Below, piece after piece: positions 35,555 to 43,107 of a stretch of 64,000 nt of DNA. The stretch is taken from positions 199,758-263,757 of the forward strand of contig CAJURQ010000002.1 of assembly GCA_910588955.1 (NCBI GenBank), in the 5' to 3' direction. The stretch's first letter is position 1; every line of letters begins with the position of its first letter. Position numbers and translations under genes: made by a program. Source of the DNA: an uncultured Lachnospiraceae bacterium (GTDB lineage Bacteria; Bacillota; Clostridia; Lachnospirales; Lachnospiraceae). The notes beneath the pieces are model-generated. The model saw only the letters and a list, made by a program, of their open reading frames with translations. It did not search any database and had not been told where the DNA came from.

Positions 35555-35581
35555 GAAGAATGCCGTATTGCGGCATTCTTC
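35555..35581 (-). other. GAATGCC/GGCATTC-type hairpin
   Basis: GAAGAATGCCG (35555-35565) and CGGCATTCTTC (35571-35581) pair over 11 of 11 bases around a 5-base loop, between the carrier-protein gene and the MBOAT ribosome site. Confidence 0.7.
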
Positions 35582-35582
35582 A

Positions 35583-35647
35583 GTGCGAAACTTAGAAGTT
35601 CTTTGCGAAGCAGCCTGTGCTGCGAGCATTAGAACTACTTTTCGCAC
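35583..35647 (-). other. Intergenic hairpin over a stop codon (H2)
   Basis: Outer arms GTGCGAAA/TTTCGCAC, middle arms AGAAGTTCT/AGAAC region and inner GCAGC/GCTGC form a 65-base imperfect hairpin. On the minus strand it starts in the last four codons of the carrier-protein gene and includes its TAG. Parts of both arms (GTNSTTCTAA, CTAAGTNTC) match hairpin H1 at 18754. Confidence 0.65.
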
Positions 35648-35874
35648 GCTTCCACCAACTGTCTCACCAGTTCAATAATCGCCTCTTTGTTCCTGAAATT
35701 CTCCGCCACCACATATTTCGCGTCGATCTCGATATCGAAGGCGTCCTCCAGCTCACTCACCACATTAATCACCGTGAAGGAGTCGATCACGCCCTCCTCC
35801 ATCATGTTGTCGCCATCGTAGTCGATTGCCTCCTCGCAGTACTCCTCCAAAATTTCTAAAACTTTTTCTTCCAT
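35635..35874 (-). CDS. Acyl/peptidyl carrier protein (DltC-like)
   Basis: 79 residues, the usual size of DltC (about 78). EEGVIDSFTVINVVSELEDAF contains the DS(F/L) motif, with Ser32 as the phosphopantetheine site. It should carry a thioester-bound acyl or aminoacyl group between the adenylating enzyme (36854) and the MBOAT (33954), which flank it in the same operon. AAAGGA lies 11 bases before the ATG. Its 3' end forms the left arm of hairpin H2, so its translation and mRNA end may be linked to that structure. Confidence 0.9.
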   Translation of the reverse strand: MEEKVLEILEEYCEEAIDYDGDNMMEEGVIDSFTVINVVSELEDAFDIEIDAKYVVAENFRNKEAIIELVRQLVEACEK

Positions 35875-35999
35875 AAAAGCTAATATCCTTTCTCGTCTGT
35901 CATCTACTGTATTTTATATCCGCATATGCAGATTTTTAATGATTCCTAATCTCTCAGTACCTTCACAGTTCTGCTGCAATACATCTCCCCGGCAGCATA
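35875..35999 (-). other. 125-base gap, no gene seen
   Basis: The gap holds TGCTGC/GCAGCA arms around a 14-base loop (about 35970-35998), close to the formyltransferase stop, and an AT-rich leader before the carrier-protein gene. GATATAAAAT looks -10-like but has no convincing -35. Confidence 0.35.
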
Positions 36000-36857
36000 T
36001 CATAACACCCGATATTTAATCTTTAAAAAACCGCCATCAGCAAACGGCAGATACAACATGTCCGCTCCCTCCTGCCTCTTCTCCGGAGCAATCTTCCGAT
36101 AGCGCAAAACCTCCGCCCGCGCTCCCGAAACTTCCGTCTGCAGCGATGGAAAAATCCCGCTTTTCCCGTAATCCACGCTGCGGAGCAGCCGGTACAGCTT
36201 CTCAGGCGGCTCATTTAAATCTAAAAAACCGTCTCCCGGTATCTCGGATGAGCGGTACATCCGCCTCTCCGGCGAAAACCCCTGCGGTCTCGCCTCGGCG
36301 TTTTCCTGCAAAACACTGTCAAAACACTCGCAAAATCCCTCATATGCCAGATCCATCAGCGTTTCCGTCAGTTCGTACGCCTTCGTGTCAGGACCGATCT
36401 CACAGCTTTTCTGGATGATGATATTGCCCTCGTCCACCCCTGCCGTCACATAGTGCCATGTGATGCCCGTCCGCTGCTCGCCCTGATAAATGACCCAGCT
36501 CGGCGCGTTCCTGCCGGGATAATCCGGCAAAAGCGCATTGTGGAAATTGATGATCGTGATATTTTCCCGCTCCACCAGCGCCGCCGGGAACAGAAAATTG
36601 TTGCTTGCGGAGACAAGCAGCGTCTTTTCCCGTATTTTCTTAAGATAATCGCCAAGCTCCCCCTTGTCCGGCATGGACGCGAAGGGGATACCCCTATCCT
36701 CACAGATCTGCTTCGTCACGCTCAAAGCATGAAATTCATGCTCGATAAACTCCATCCCATAGCCGTAATCCACCCGCCTGTCTGCCGTATATTTCAATAT
36801 TTCCCCGGTTGCCTTGCCGTAGCCAATTATCACGATCCTCTCAAAATTTGTCTTCAT
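36000..36857 (-). CDS. Formyltransferase of the Dlt-like cassette
   Basis: 285 residues with a formyl-THF-type catalytic domain: INFHNALLPDYPGRNAPSW gives Asn104 and His106, and GITWHYVTAGVDEGNII gives Asp142, the full N/H/D set of FMT, ArnA and NRPS F domains. The C-terminal about 85 residues are an ArnA-like accessory part. The ATG at 36857 overlaps the stop of the adenylating enzyme as ATGA, and the carrier gene follows. The gene therefore sits between A and carrier genes. It could formylate a carrier-bound amino acid, as in formylating NRPS initiation modules, or an amino sugar. The substrate is not settled by sequence. Confidence 0.87.
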   Translation of the reverse strand: MKTNFERIVIIGYGKATGEILKYTADRRVDYGYGMEFIEHEFHALSVTKQICEDRGIPFASMPDKGELGDYLKKIREKTLLVSASNNFLFPAALVERENITIINFHNALLPDYPGRNAPSWVIYQGEQRTGITWHYVTAGVDEGNIIIQKSCEIGPDTKAYELTETLMDLAYEGFCECFDSVLQENAEARPQGFSPERRMYRSSEIPGDGFLDLNEPPEKLYRLLRSVDYGKSGIFPSLQTEVSGARAEVLRYRKIAPEKRQEGADMLYLPFADGGFLKIKYRVL

Positions 36858-38419
36858 AAAAGTTCCTTTAACTTCACCCGGTCAATCTTCCCGTTGGCGT
36901 TGATCGGCATTTTTTCCACGCGAACCACCTTGTTCGGCAGCATATACTCCGGCACCAGATGGGATATCTTTTCGTTGATATACGCCTTGTCCAGTTCTTC
37001 CTCGATAAAGAGCACAATCTTCTGCCGCTTCTCGTCGTAGAGACAGCAGTTTAAGGAAATTTCTGGCAGCGAGGACACCGCCGTCTCAATCTCACCCAGC
37101 TCTATCCTGTGCCCCATATGCTTAATCTGGAAATCCTTCCTTGAGAGATAAATGATCTCCCCGCGCTCGTTGTATTTCACGATATCGCCGGTCCGGTAAA
37201 TCAGCTCCGACACCGCCTGATTCAGAGGATTCTGCACAAACGCCTCCCTCGTCTTCTCCGGGTTCTTATAATAACCCATTGACAGGGACGTACCCCTGAC
37301 GCATAGTTCGCCCGGCTCCTCCCCCGTCACCGGTTCATTCTTCTCATTTAACACAAGAATGTCCGTGTTCGGCATAGGGAATCCGATGGGCAGCGGCTCT
37401 TCGTCCGAAAATTCGCGGTCTACAATATAATATGTGCAGGCATCCGTGATCTCCGTGGGCCCGTACAGGTTCGCGTACTGTACATTGGGCAGGAATTTAC
37501 GCCACACGTTAAGCTGCTTGTTCGGCATGACCTCGCCGCAGAACAGCACCCGCCGCAGCGTGTCCGACAAATCCACGTTCTTGAACGCCTTCAGCTTCGC
37601 CACCACAATTAACGCCGAGGGCACCCAGAAAATCGTGTTGACCCTCTTTTCCTTCAAATATTCCAGAAGGGGCACCGGCTGGGCAAAGAGCGTTTTCGGG
37701 ATAATATAAGTTGTCGCGCCCGTTTTCAGGGTACTGTAAATGTCCAGAATGGAATTGTCAAAATAGAACGGCGCCTGATTGCCAAAGCTGTCCTTCTCCG
37801 TAATTGCAAAGGTCTCCGTCACCCAGTCTATGTAGTCGATCACCGCCCGGTGGTTGATCGTCACGCCCTTTGGCACACCCGTAGAGCCGGACGTAAAGAG
37901 CACATACAAAAGATCGGTGTCAATGCCGCGCTTTCTCACCGCCTCAAGAGCCGCCTCCCGCGCATCTTGTCCCTCCAAAGCCGAAGAAATCTCCCCAGCC
38001 CCCGTGCGCCCTGCCTCCTGTACATCTGCGACCAGAATATCCTCCAACAGAAGGAAGTGTCCTTTGTAATCATACGCCGAAAACACTTCCCGCAGCGCCC
38101 CGGTGGTAATCACCACGGCTGGCTCCAACACTTCCAGAATTTTGTTGACGCGGCTTCCCGGCATGTCCACATCGATCGGGGAGTAAAAGTTGCAGCTGTA
38201 AGCCGCCCCCATAAAGGAGACAAGCACGTCCACGCCCTTTTCCAAGAAAACGGCGATAGGCTTTTTAAACAGCCCCCTCGCTGTCAGTTCGCAGGCGATG
38301 GCTCTCGCCTGAACGCGCAGCTGCCCAAAAGTAATTTCCTTATTTTCATCCGCATATGCCGTCTTATCGGGGAAACGTGCCGCCGTCTCATCCAGCCAGT
38401 AGGTAACATTTGCTTTCAT
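36854..38419 (-). CDS. DltA-like amino acid adenylating enzyme
   Basis: 521 residues, a complete stand-alone adenylation domain: LFTSGSTGVPKG (174-185, A3), FYFDNS with Asp221 (A4, binds the substrate alpha-amino group), NLYGPTE (317-323, A5), YRTGD (408-412, A7), KDFQIKHMGHRIELGEIE (A8) and NGKIDR with Lys511 (A10). It should activate an amino acid with ATP and load it on the carrier protein at 35635. DltA does this with D-alanine, but a different amino acid is possible. GAGGATAAA precedes the ATG. Translation of the next gene is coupled through an ATGA overlap. Confidence 0.9.
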   Translation of the reverse strand: MKANVTYWLDETAARFPDKTAYADENKEITFGQLRVQARAIACELTARGLFKKPIAVFLEKGVDVLVSFMGAAYSCNFYSPIDVDMPGSRVNKILEVLEPAVVITTGALREVFSAYDYKGHFLLLEDILVADVQEAGRTGAGEISSALEGQDAREAALEAVRKRGIDTDLLYVLFTSGSTGVPKGVTINHRAVIDYIDWVTETFAITEKDSFGNQAPFYFDNSILDIYSTLKTGATTYIIPKTLFAQPVPLLEYLKEKRVNTIFWVPSALIVVAKLKAFKNVDLSDTLRRVLFCGEVMPNKQLNVWRKFLPNVQYANLYGPTEITDACTYYIVDREFSDEEPLPIGFPMPNTDILVLNEKNEPVTGEEPGELCVRGTSLSMGYYKNPEKTREAFVQNPLNQAVSELIYRTGDIVKYNERGEIIYLSRKDFQIKHMGHRIELGEIETAVSSLPEISLNCCLYDEKRQKIVLFIEEELDKAYINEKISHLVPEYMLPNKVVRVEKMPINANGKIDRVKLKELL

Positions 38420-38426
38420 TTTATCC

Positions 38427-39494
38427 TCATTTCACCGAGTAGTAAGTGTCCGCCGTCTTTTCCGTCTTCACATGGTACACGTCGCACAGATCCGTCATCT
38501 CAAGTCCGCATCCCGCCGGATCGTAGGAACCATAGAGAGAAAGCCCCTTCTCCGCCGCCAAAGCTTTCACCTTTTCCTCCACCTCCAGCGTGATCCGAAA
38601 TGCCTCCTCAGATTCTATGTAATTATACATCATGGGCGAATAGGGTGGCAAGTATAAAATGACCTCCACGCCCGCGTCCTGAAAATAGTCAATCAGCTCT
38701 GAAAGCCGCGAAAAATGCCGCTTATCTATCTCCTCATAATCGGTCATGCGGTAGACCACATGCTCCTCCATCGCCTGCCTCGTCATCGCCTCCACATCCG
38801 CCGGATTCACCTCGCGCAATTCCCGCTGATAACTGACACTTCCGTCAGAATGTTTGAGATACCCCTCCGTCACCCACTCGTCCGTGTAATTTACGACAAA
38901 CCGCTTTCTGTCGGGAAGAAGTGTGACATTGTAACGGAAATAGTCCAAGGAGAGGGCTTTGGAAAATGCCCGGCATGTATCTTTATGCGGATTCGCCAGT
39001 TCCGGCGACAGTTTCCCGTCCAGCGTCAGCGACATATAGTTCGCGTAGCTCTCCAATTCTTTCCACTTTTCGTTGTCGTGGCTCTTGTTAAAGAGAAAGG
39101 CATCCACGCCGATCACGACCGTTGCCGGCAGCTTCTCCTCCACAGCCATAATACCTGTCACCGCCAGAAGGTCGTAGACCGTCGCCTCCGACAACCCAGC
39201 GTTGTAGAAGGAATCCGTCCCGAACATGGTATGCTCAAACGTGTACACCCGACTGGAGCCGAGAACCATGACCTGCGGCGCCTCGTCCATCGCCTTGATG
39301 CGCGCCGCCAGAAGGTTCCTGTCGTTGTAATCCGAGTCTTCCAGCCCCTCCACGTTCTTTCCCGCCGCCATCTGCGCGGCGATTTCATCGTAAGTGACGC
39401 GGAGGAGAGCGTAGGAGTCCACGTACCAGTTGACCCACCCTATGAAGAGAAGGAGCGGCAGGAGAAAGAGCGCCGCTTTTAACCATTTTTTCAT
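38427..39494 (-). CDS. Membrane-anchored SGNH-like protein (2), DltD-like position
   Basis: About 355 residues: an N-terminal membrane segment (WLKAALFLLPLLLFIGWVNW) and an extracytoplasmic domain with the SGNH block I VMVLGSSRVYTFE, FYNAGLSEATVYD (block II-like) and CDVYHVK near the end as the Asp/His pair. It takes the place DltD holds in dlt operons, seven bases before the adenylating gene. It may complete transfer of the acyl group to the polysaccharide after the MBOAT step. The ATG at 39494 follows GAGGA at seven bases; the frame starts six codons earlier. The restriction-modification island lies immediately upstream. Confidence 0.77.
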   Translation of the reverse strand: MKKWLKAALFLLPLLLFIGWVNWYVDSYALLRVTYDEIAAQMAAGKNVEGLEDSDYNDRNLLAARIKAMDEAPQVMVLGSSRVYTFEHTMFGTDSFYNAGLSEATVYDLLAVTGIMAVEEKLPATVVIGVDAFLFNKSHDNEKWKELESYANYMSLTLDGKLSPELANPHKDTCRAFSKALSLDYFRYNVTLLPDRKRFVVNYTDEWVTEGYLKHSDGSVSYQRELREVNPADVEAMTRQAMEEHVVYRMTDYEEIDKRHFSRLSELIDYFQDAGVEVILYLPPYSPMMYNYIESEEAFRITLEVEEKVKALAAEKGLSLYGSYDPAGCGLEMTDLCDVYHVKTEKTADTYYSVK

Positions 39495-39554
39495 CGTTTG
39501 TTCCTCATACATTCAATTATGCTTTTTCCGCTCATTAATTCGCTCATAATCTGC

Positions 39555-40798
39555 TCATATGAAATGAGCGGATTCATTTGAAACTTGTATCTTGTTCATT
39601 ATCTTGGTCACATCTTGGTCATTATCTTGGTCATTTTGACCAAGATGTAAATCCTCCTTACCATTTAACAATTCCAAATATTTATCACAAGCCCTGCAAA
39701 GCACCATAATCCCCGATGCACTTATATTATATTCCGGCAACAGACCATCATACTTTGCACAAGCCTCTTTAATTTTATCAAACCCTCTGCCCCACGCCTC
39801 AATCATACCGCTCTTAAAGAAGACATTTGCCAGTTTGGGATTATACGGCTTAGAAGAATGCTTTTTAAACAATTTCTCCGTCGAATCCAGCTCGGACGGC
39901 ATCTCACCATCATTCCAGATATATATTTTATCCTCGTACACGCTGATCTGAATAGGGTTGCAAGCGCTATAATCCTTGTGAACCACTGCATTCAGCAATA
40001 TCTCACGGAATGCATCCTGAGGAAACATAAACTGCTCAATTCTCTGAATCCCTTCATAATAAATTAACGCTTTCAAATATTTCGTATAAACCAAGTCAAC
40101 CGTCTTGTCGATCTGCTTGATCAGAGAACCGTGCACTTCATCCTGATACCGCAAATCTGCATCAGAATCACCAAAATAACCATTCTTGATATAAGAGCCT
40201 GTAACCCATTTCTCGGGATCTTTATAAAATGCCCGCATAGCCGCCCTTATCAAGTAACCGTCCTCATCAAATAAACGAAGGTTCTCCATTAAAATTGTAT
40301 CATCAACCTTTGCTTCTTCCTCTGTCAGCCTTCCCCTTCTTACTGATTTTTCTTTTAGTAAATCTATCGCTTCTCTCCTTAAATCTTCTATTTTCAGTTT
40401 TGGAATCGGCATACCATCCCACGTTCTGCCCTGCGATTTCAAGATTGCTTTGTCCAGTTCTTTGCCGGTTATTGTTCTCATAGTGCTGCCGGAACGGTAA
40501 AAATATTTACCGTGATAGCTAATGAGCGACGGATACTTGTCCACAATGATTTCGATATATTGCAGTTCCCCCTCATAAAGCAAATTGACATCCGCCACAA
40601 TGCCCATTGTGTCTGTAATTTTATTGGGAATGGCTTCTAAAAATTTTTTGATGTCTTTATCGGCGAGTCCAACAACCTCTCCGTCGTCATTTTGCCAATA
40701 TAAAGTGTTCCGCCGTAGGCGTTCGCATAGCCGCAGATCCATTCTAAAAATCCGTCGTGCCATGATTCTTTGTATTCTATCGTTTGATGCTCCGGCAT
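39555..40798 (-). pseudogene. AlbA_2-HATPase protein gene, frameshifted
   Basis: The N-terminus MPEHQTIEYKESWHDGF...GGTLYIGK begins at ATG 40798. The expected continuation NDDGEVVGLADKDI is in another frame. Adding one A to the four-A run at 40690-40693 restores a smooth AlbA_2 (PF04326) domain. The rest contains the HATPase_c_4 blocks FREILLNAVVHKDYS, IWNDGEMP and GMIEAWGRGFDKI. Near the 3' end a 12-base repeat (ATCTTGGTCATT on plus) occurs about four times, and one unit is 11 bases, which changes the frame again; a wHTH-like string (NPLISYEQIMSEL) sits in the other frame. The gene is therefore probably inactive, unless the A-run varies. Such proteins are often annotated as transcriptional regulators. 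Confidence 0.75.
39589..39647. repeat. 12-bp imperfect tandem repeat in the AlbA-ATPase gene
   Basis: Units ATCTTGTTCATT (39589-39600), ATCTTGGTCAC (39601-39611, one base short), ATCTTGGTCATT (39612-39623) and ATCTTGGTCATT (39624-39635) are followed by an inverted copy (CCAAGATG) at 39640-39647. In the minus frame the full units encode NDQD. Confidence 0.8.
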
Positions 40799-40869
40799 AT
40801 TTTCACCTGCTTTCTTAAATCTCCAAGCTCTTTCACTCTCTGGAGACAAGAATTCTTCTAAACAGAATA

Positions 40870-41928
40870 TTACTTCTTATTCTTTAATTTATCTGCCTTA
40901 TCAATTGCAACAACCCTGTCTCCTTCTCCCTTAAAATAAAGTTGAATGGCCGTTGCAATCTCATATGCGAGATTTACTGGTACTGCATTTCCAATCATCT
41001 TGTAGGCATCGTTTGTATTTTCATAGATAAACTTAAAATCATCAGGAAATCCTTGTACCCTTGCCACCTCTCTGACTGTCATCCGTCTATAAAGAGCTTC
41101 TTTTCCCTCAACAAATCTGCAATCGTTAATTCCATGTTTGACCATTTTTGGAGCTTGTGGATGGAGCTGACACTGTCTGCCAGATGCCTGCACGGTAAAA
41201 GCCTGCTCGTCCCATCCTTTTACTCGATTTCGGCTCATAAATATCGGAGAATAAGCTCCCGTGAAATATTCATTGCTATTTATTGCATCGGGGTTATGAT
41301 GGTTCTTTTCCGCAGACGGAACAGCTGTTTCCTGTAAATCCCATATAACATCTCTCAAAGTGAGTTTCTTTTCATCTTCCTTTGTTGATCCCTCGGGAAA
41401 TCCGAAATTTATCTTAATGTCTTTCCTGAATCCAATATAAAATACTCTTTTTCTTTCTTCCGCGACACCATAATCTTTCGCATTAACCAAAGTCAACGAT
41501 ACATCATAACCAGCTTCTTCAAACAATTTTAATATGTTCTGGACAGCTTTGGAATGTCTGTTAGCCAGCATACCACTTACATTTTCCGCCAAAAAGAACT
41601 TAGGTCGAAGTTCATTAAGGATACGAATATAGTCAAAGAACAATCGACCTCGTGCGTCCTCTATTCCCTTTAATGCCCCGGCTTCTGACCATGATTGACA
41701 AGGAGGTCCTCCTATGATTCCATCTGCCTCTCCCGACAAATAAGGTAAAATATCGTCCTTTGTAATCTGTCGAACATCCCTTTCTATAAGATGTGTTTTG
41801 GGATGATTCACTTTATACGTCTCCCAGATCGTTTTATCATACTCATTTGCTACCGGAATATCAAACCCAGCACGTTCAAATCCAAGGTCGAGTCCCCCAC
41901 ACCCCGAAAATAAACTAATGATATTCAT
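40870..41928 (-). CDS. DNA (cytosine-5) methyltransferase of a type II R-M system
   Basis: 352 residues with the standard m5C motifs in order: [25 protein letters not shown] with catalytic Cys77, VI ENV (115-117), [34 protein letters not shown] and [14 protein letters not shown]. The target recognition segment between VIII and IX is short (about 80 residues). It should methylate a cytosine in the site cut by the neighbouring endonuclease and protect the host. The gene starts 20 bases after the endonuclease stop and is AT-richer than the polysaccharide genes, consistent with transfer. The recognition sequence cannot be predicted here. Confidence 0.92.
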   Translation of the reverse strand: MNIISLFSGCGGLDLGFERAGFDIPVANEYDKTIWETYKVNHPKTHLIERDVRQITKDDILPYLSGEADGIIGGPPCQSWSEAGALKGIEDARGRLFFDYIRILNELRPKFFLAENVSGMLANRHSKAVQNILKLFEEAGYDVSLTLVNAKDYGVAEERKRVFYIGFRKDIKINFGFPEGSTKEDEKKLTLRDVIWDLQETAVPSAEKNHHNPDAINSNEYFTGAYSPIFMSRNRVKGWDEQAFTVQASGRQCQLHPQAPKMVKHGINDCRFVEGKEALYRRMTVREVARVQGFPDDFKFIYENTNDAYKMIGNAVPVNLAYEIATAIQLYFKGEGDRVVAIDKADKLKNKK

Positions 41929-41948
41929 GTTCTAACGCTCTCCTTAAT

Positions 41949-42857
41949 TCATTCCTCAAATAAATCCTCATCAACATCTACACCCGGTTCTATATCAGTT
42001 ACATTTCTTTTTCCAAGATTCTGCAATGCACGTCTAACCAAAGGAGCCATATCTCTTTCCCCAGTATATTGCAGCGGATCGTCATAATGGAACGTCGGAA
42101 TCATTCTTCCATTGTCCACGCCCCATTCTATCCTAACAGCTAAAAATCTGGGACCATCCGCTTTCTGCACATCTGTTCTGTAATTATTAGCCGTAAAAAT
42201 GAAATATGTATCTCCTATTTCGGCATCGTCAATTAATTCCATTTGCTCGATCACATCATCTGATGTTCTGATATCTTCAATGCGCGTGACAATCAAGTAC
42301 TCTGCTTCTCCCGAATTCGGAATAACACGATCATTCACAATGGAATCCTTTTTATCCCACGTCAAGTTTGTTCCTTTATAGACATAATCCCTAATCTGTC
42401 TGTCACTCAATGGAATGGGCACAGACAATGCCCTTGGTTCATCTGCAATTTCTAATTTCCAGCCAACTGTAATAGAATTGGGTTTGATGGGATGGCGACC
42501 AGAAGCATACATAAGCACTCTATTTTCAAAAGCATCTCTTATGGAAGTGGTTGCTTCAATAAGTATGTCTTCCCAACCCGGTCCCAGATAGGCTTCAAGA
42601 TCCCTACTTTTCAGTTTGTTTCCCAAAAACTCCTTGTTTATATTTTTTACCGAAATTTTTAAGTCAAATTCATTTCCCGTATCTTGTACCATAGCTCTAA
42701 CAAAAACATCTGTTTTACACTCGCCACTAGCACTTTGTGGTCTTGGTTTTCCAGCTTCTAGCACCTCACATATCTTTCCATAATATGTAAATAATCTGTT
42801 GTTTCTAAAAGTGTTAACAATATGATCCTCTAATTCCCTGTAAGCCTTTCTTGGCAT
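41949..42857 (-). CDS. Putative type II restriction endonuclease
   Basis: 302 residues. I do not recognise the exact family. GECKTDVFVRAMVQ followed by NEFDLKISVKN resembles the D-x(n)-(D/E)xK core of PD-(D/E)XK nucleases. The call rests on its place between a controller gene and an m5C methyltransferase, all in one direction. The ATG at 42857 follows GGAGG. A promoter with a controller-box-like operator lies in the 43-base gap upstream. The protein has no membrane segment and its gene is AT-rich like the rest of the island. Confidence 0.72.
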   Translation of the reverse strand: MPRKAYRELEDHIVNTFRNNRLFTYYGKICEVLEAGKPRPQSASGECKTDVFVRAMVQDTGNEFDLKISVKNINKEFLGNKLKSRDLEAYLGPGWEDILIEATTSIRDAFENRVLMYASGRHPIKPNSITVGWKLEIADEPRALSVPIPLSDRQIRDYVYKGTNLTWDKKDSIVNDRVIPNSGEAEYLIVTRIEDIRTSDDVIEQMELIDDAEIGDTYFIFTANNYRTDVQKADGPRFLAVRIEWGVDNGRMIPTFHYDDPLQYTGERDMAPLVRRALQNLGKRNVTDIEPGVDVDEDLFEE

Positions 42858-42869
42858 TTTTCTACCTCC

Positions 42870-42898
42870 ATAATACGCTAATTGTTACTTATAGTCAA
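42870..42898 (-). promoter_or_regulatory. Endonuclease promoter with C-box-like operator
   Basis: Minus strand TTGACT (42893-42898), a 17-base spacer and TATTAT (42870-42875). On the plus strand TACTTATAGTC (42886-42896) overlaps the -35 and matches the known controller-box pattern ACTnnnAGT (GACTTATAGTC in PvuII-type systems) except at the first base. Transcription would start near 42863, only about 6 bases before the ATG and downstream of the GGAGG at 42865-42869, so this mRNA would be nearly leaderless. Confidence 0.65.
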
Positions 42899-42900
42899 CA

Positions 42901-43107
42901 TTACATATTCTTAAAAAATTCACCGAATGTAACTCCAAGAGCATTGATTATTTTTTCCAAACTCTTAACTGACGGATTTCTTTTTCCCTGTTCAACTCCA
43001 GCCAGATAGGTTCTGTCAATATCCGCTTTCAACGCTAATTTCTCTTGGCTTAATCCGAGCGCAATTCTCATTTCTCTTACTCTAACCCCAATTTTTTCGG
43101 TAATCAT
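42901..43107 (-). CDS. XRE-family controller (C) protein of the R-M system
   Basis: 68 residues, the whole being a helix-turn-helix XRE domain (IGVRVREMRIALGLSQEKLALKADIDRTYLAGVEQGKRNPSVKSL). Size, sequence and place upstream of an endonuclease gene match the C proteins that time endonuclease expression. The ATG overlaps the stop of the preceding membrane-protein gene as ATGA and uses its GGAGGAGG as ribosome site, so it is probably translated from the polysaccharide transcript. A C-box-like operator lies just after its stop codon, not before its start as is usual. Confidence 0.87.
   Translation of the reverse strand: MITEKIGVRVREMRIALGLSQEKLALKADIDRTYLAGVEQGKRNPSVKSLEKIINALGVTFGEFFKNM

Noticed and set aside
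19604..35647. Recurring hairpins as a CRISPR-like array
   Set aside because: Copies are kilobases apart, differ in loops and have no regular spacers or cas genes.
40799..40869. Short frame reading LSPESERAWRFKKAGEN before the AlbA-ATPase start
   Set aside because: It may be a remnant of a gene end, but is too short to assign and has no supporting motif.
39495..43107. Integrative element with attachment sites around the R-M genes
   Set aside because: No integrase, transposase, tRNA or flanking direct repeats were found. Only composition and gene content suggest transfer.
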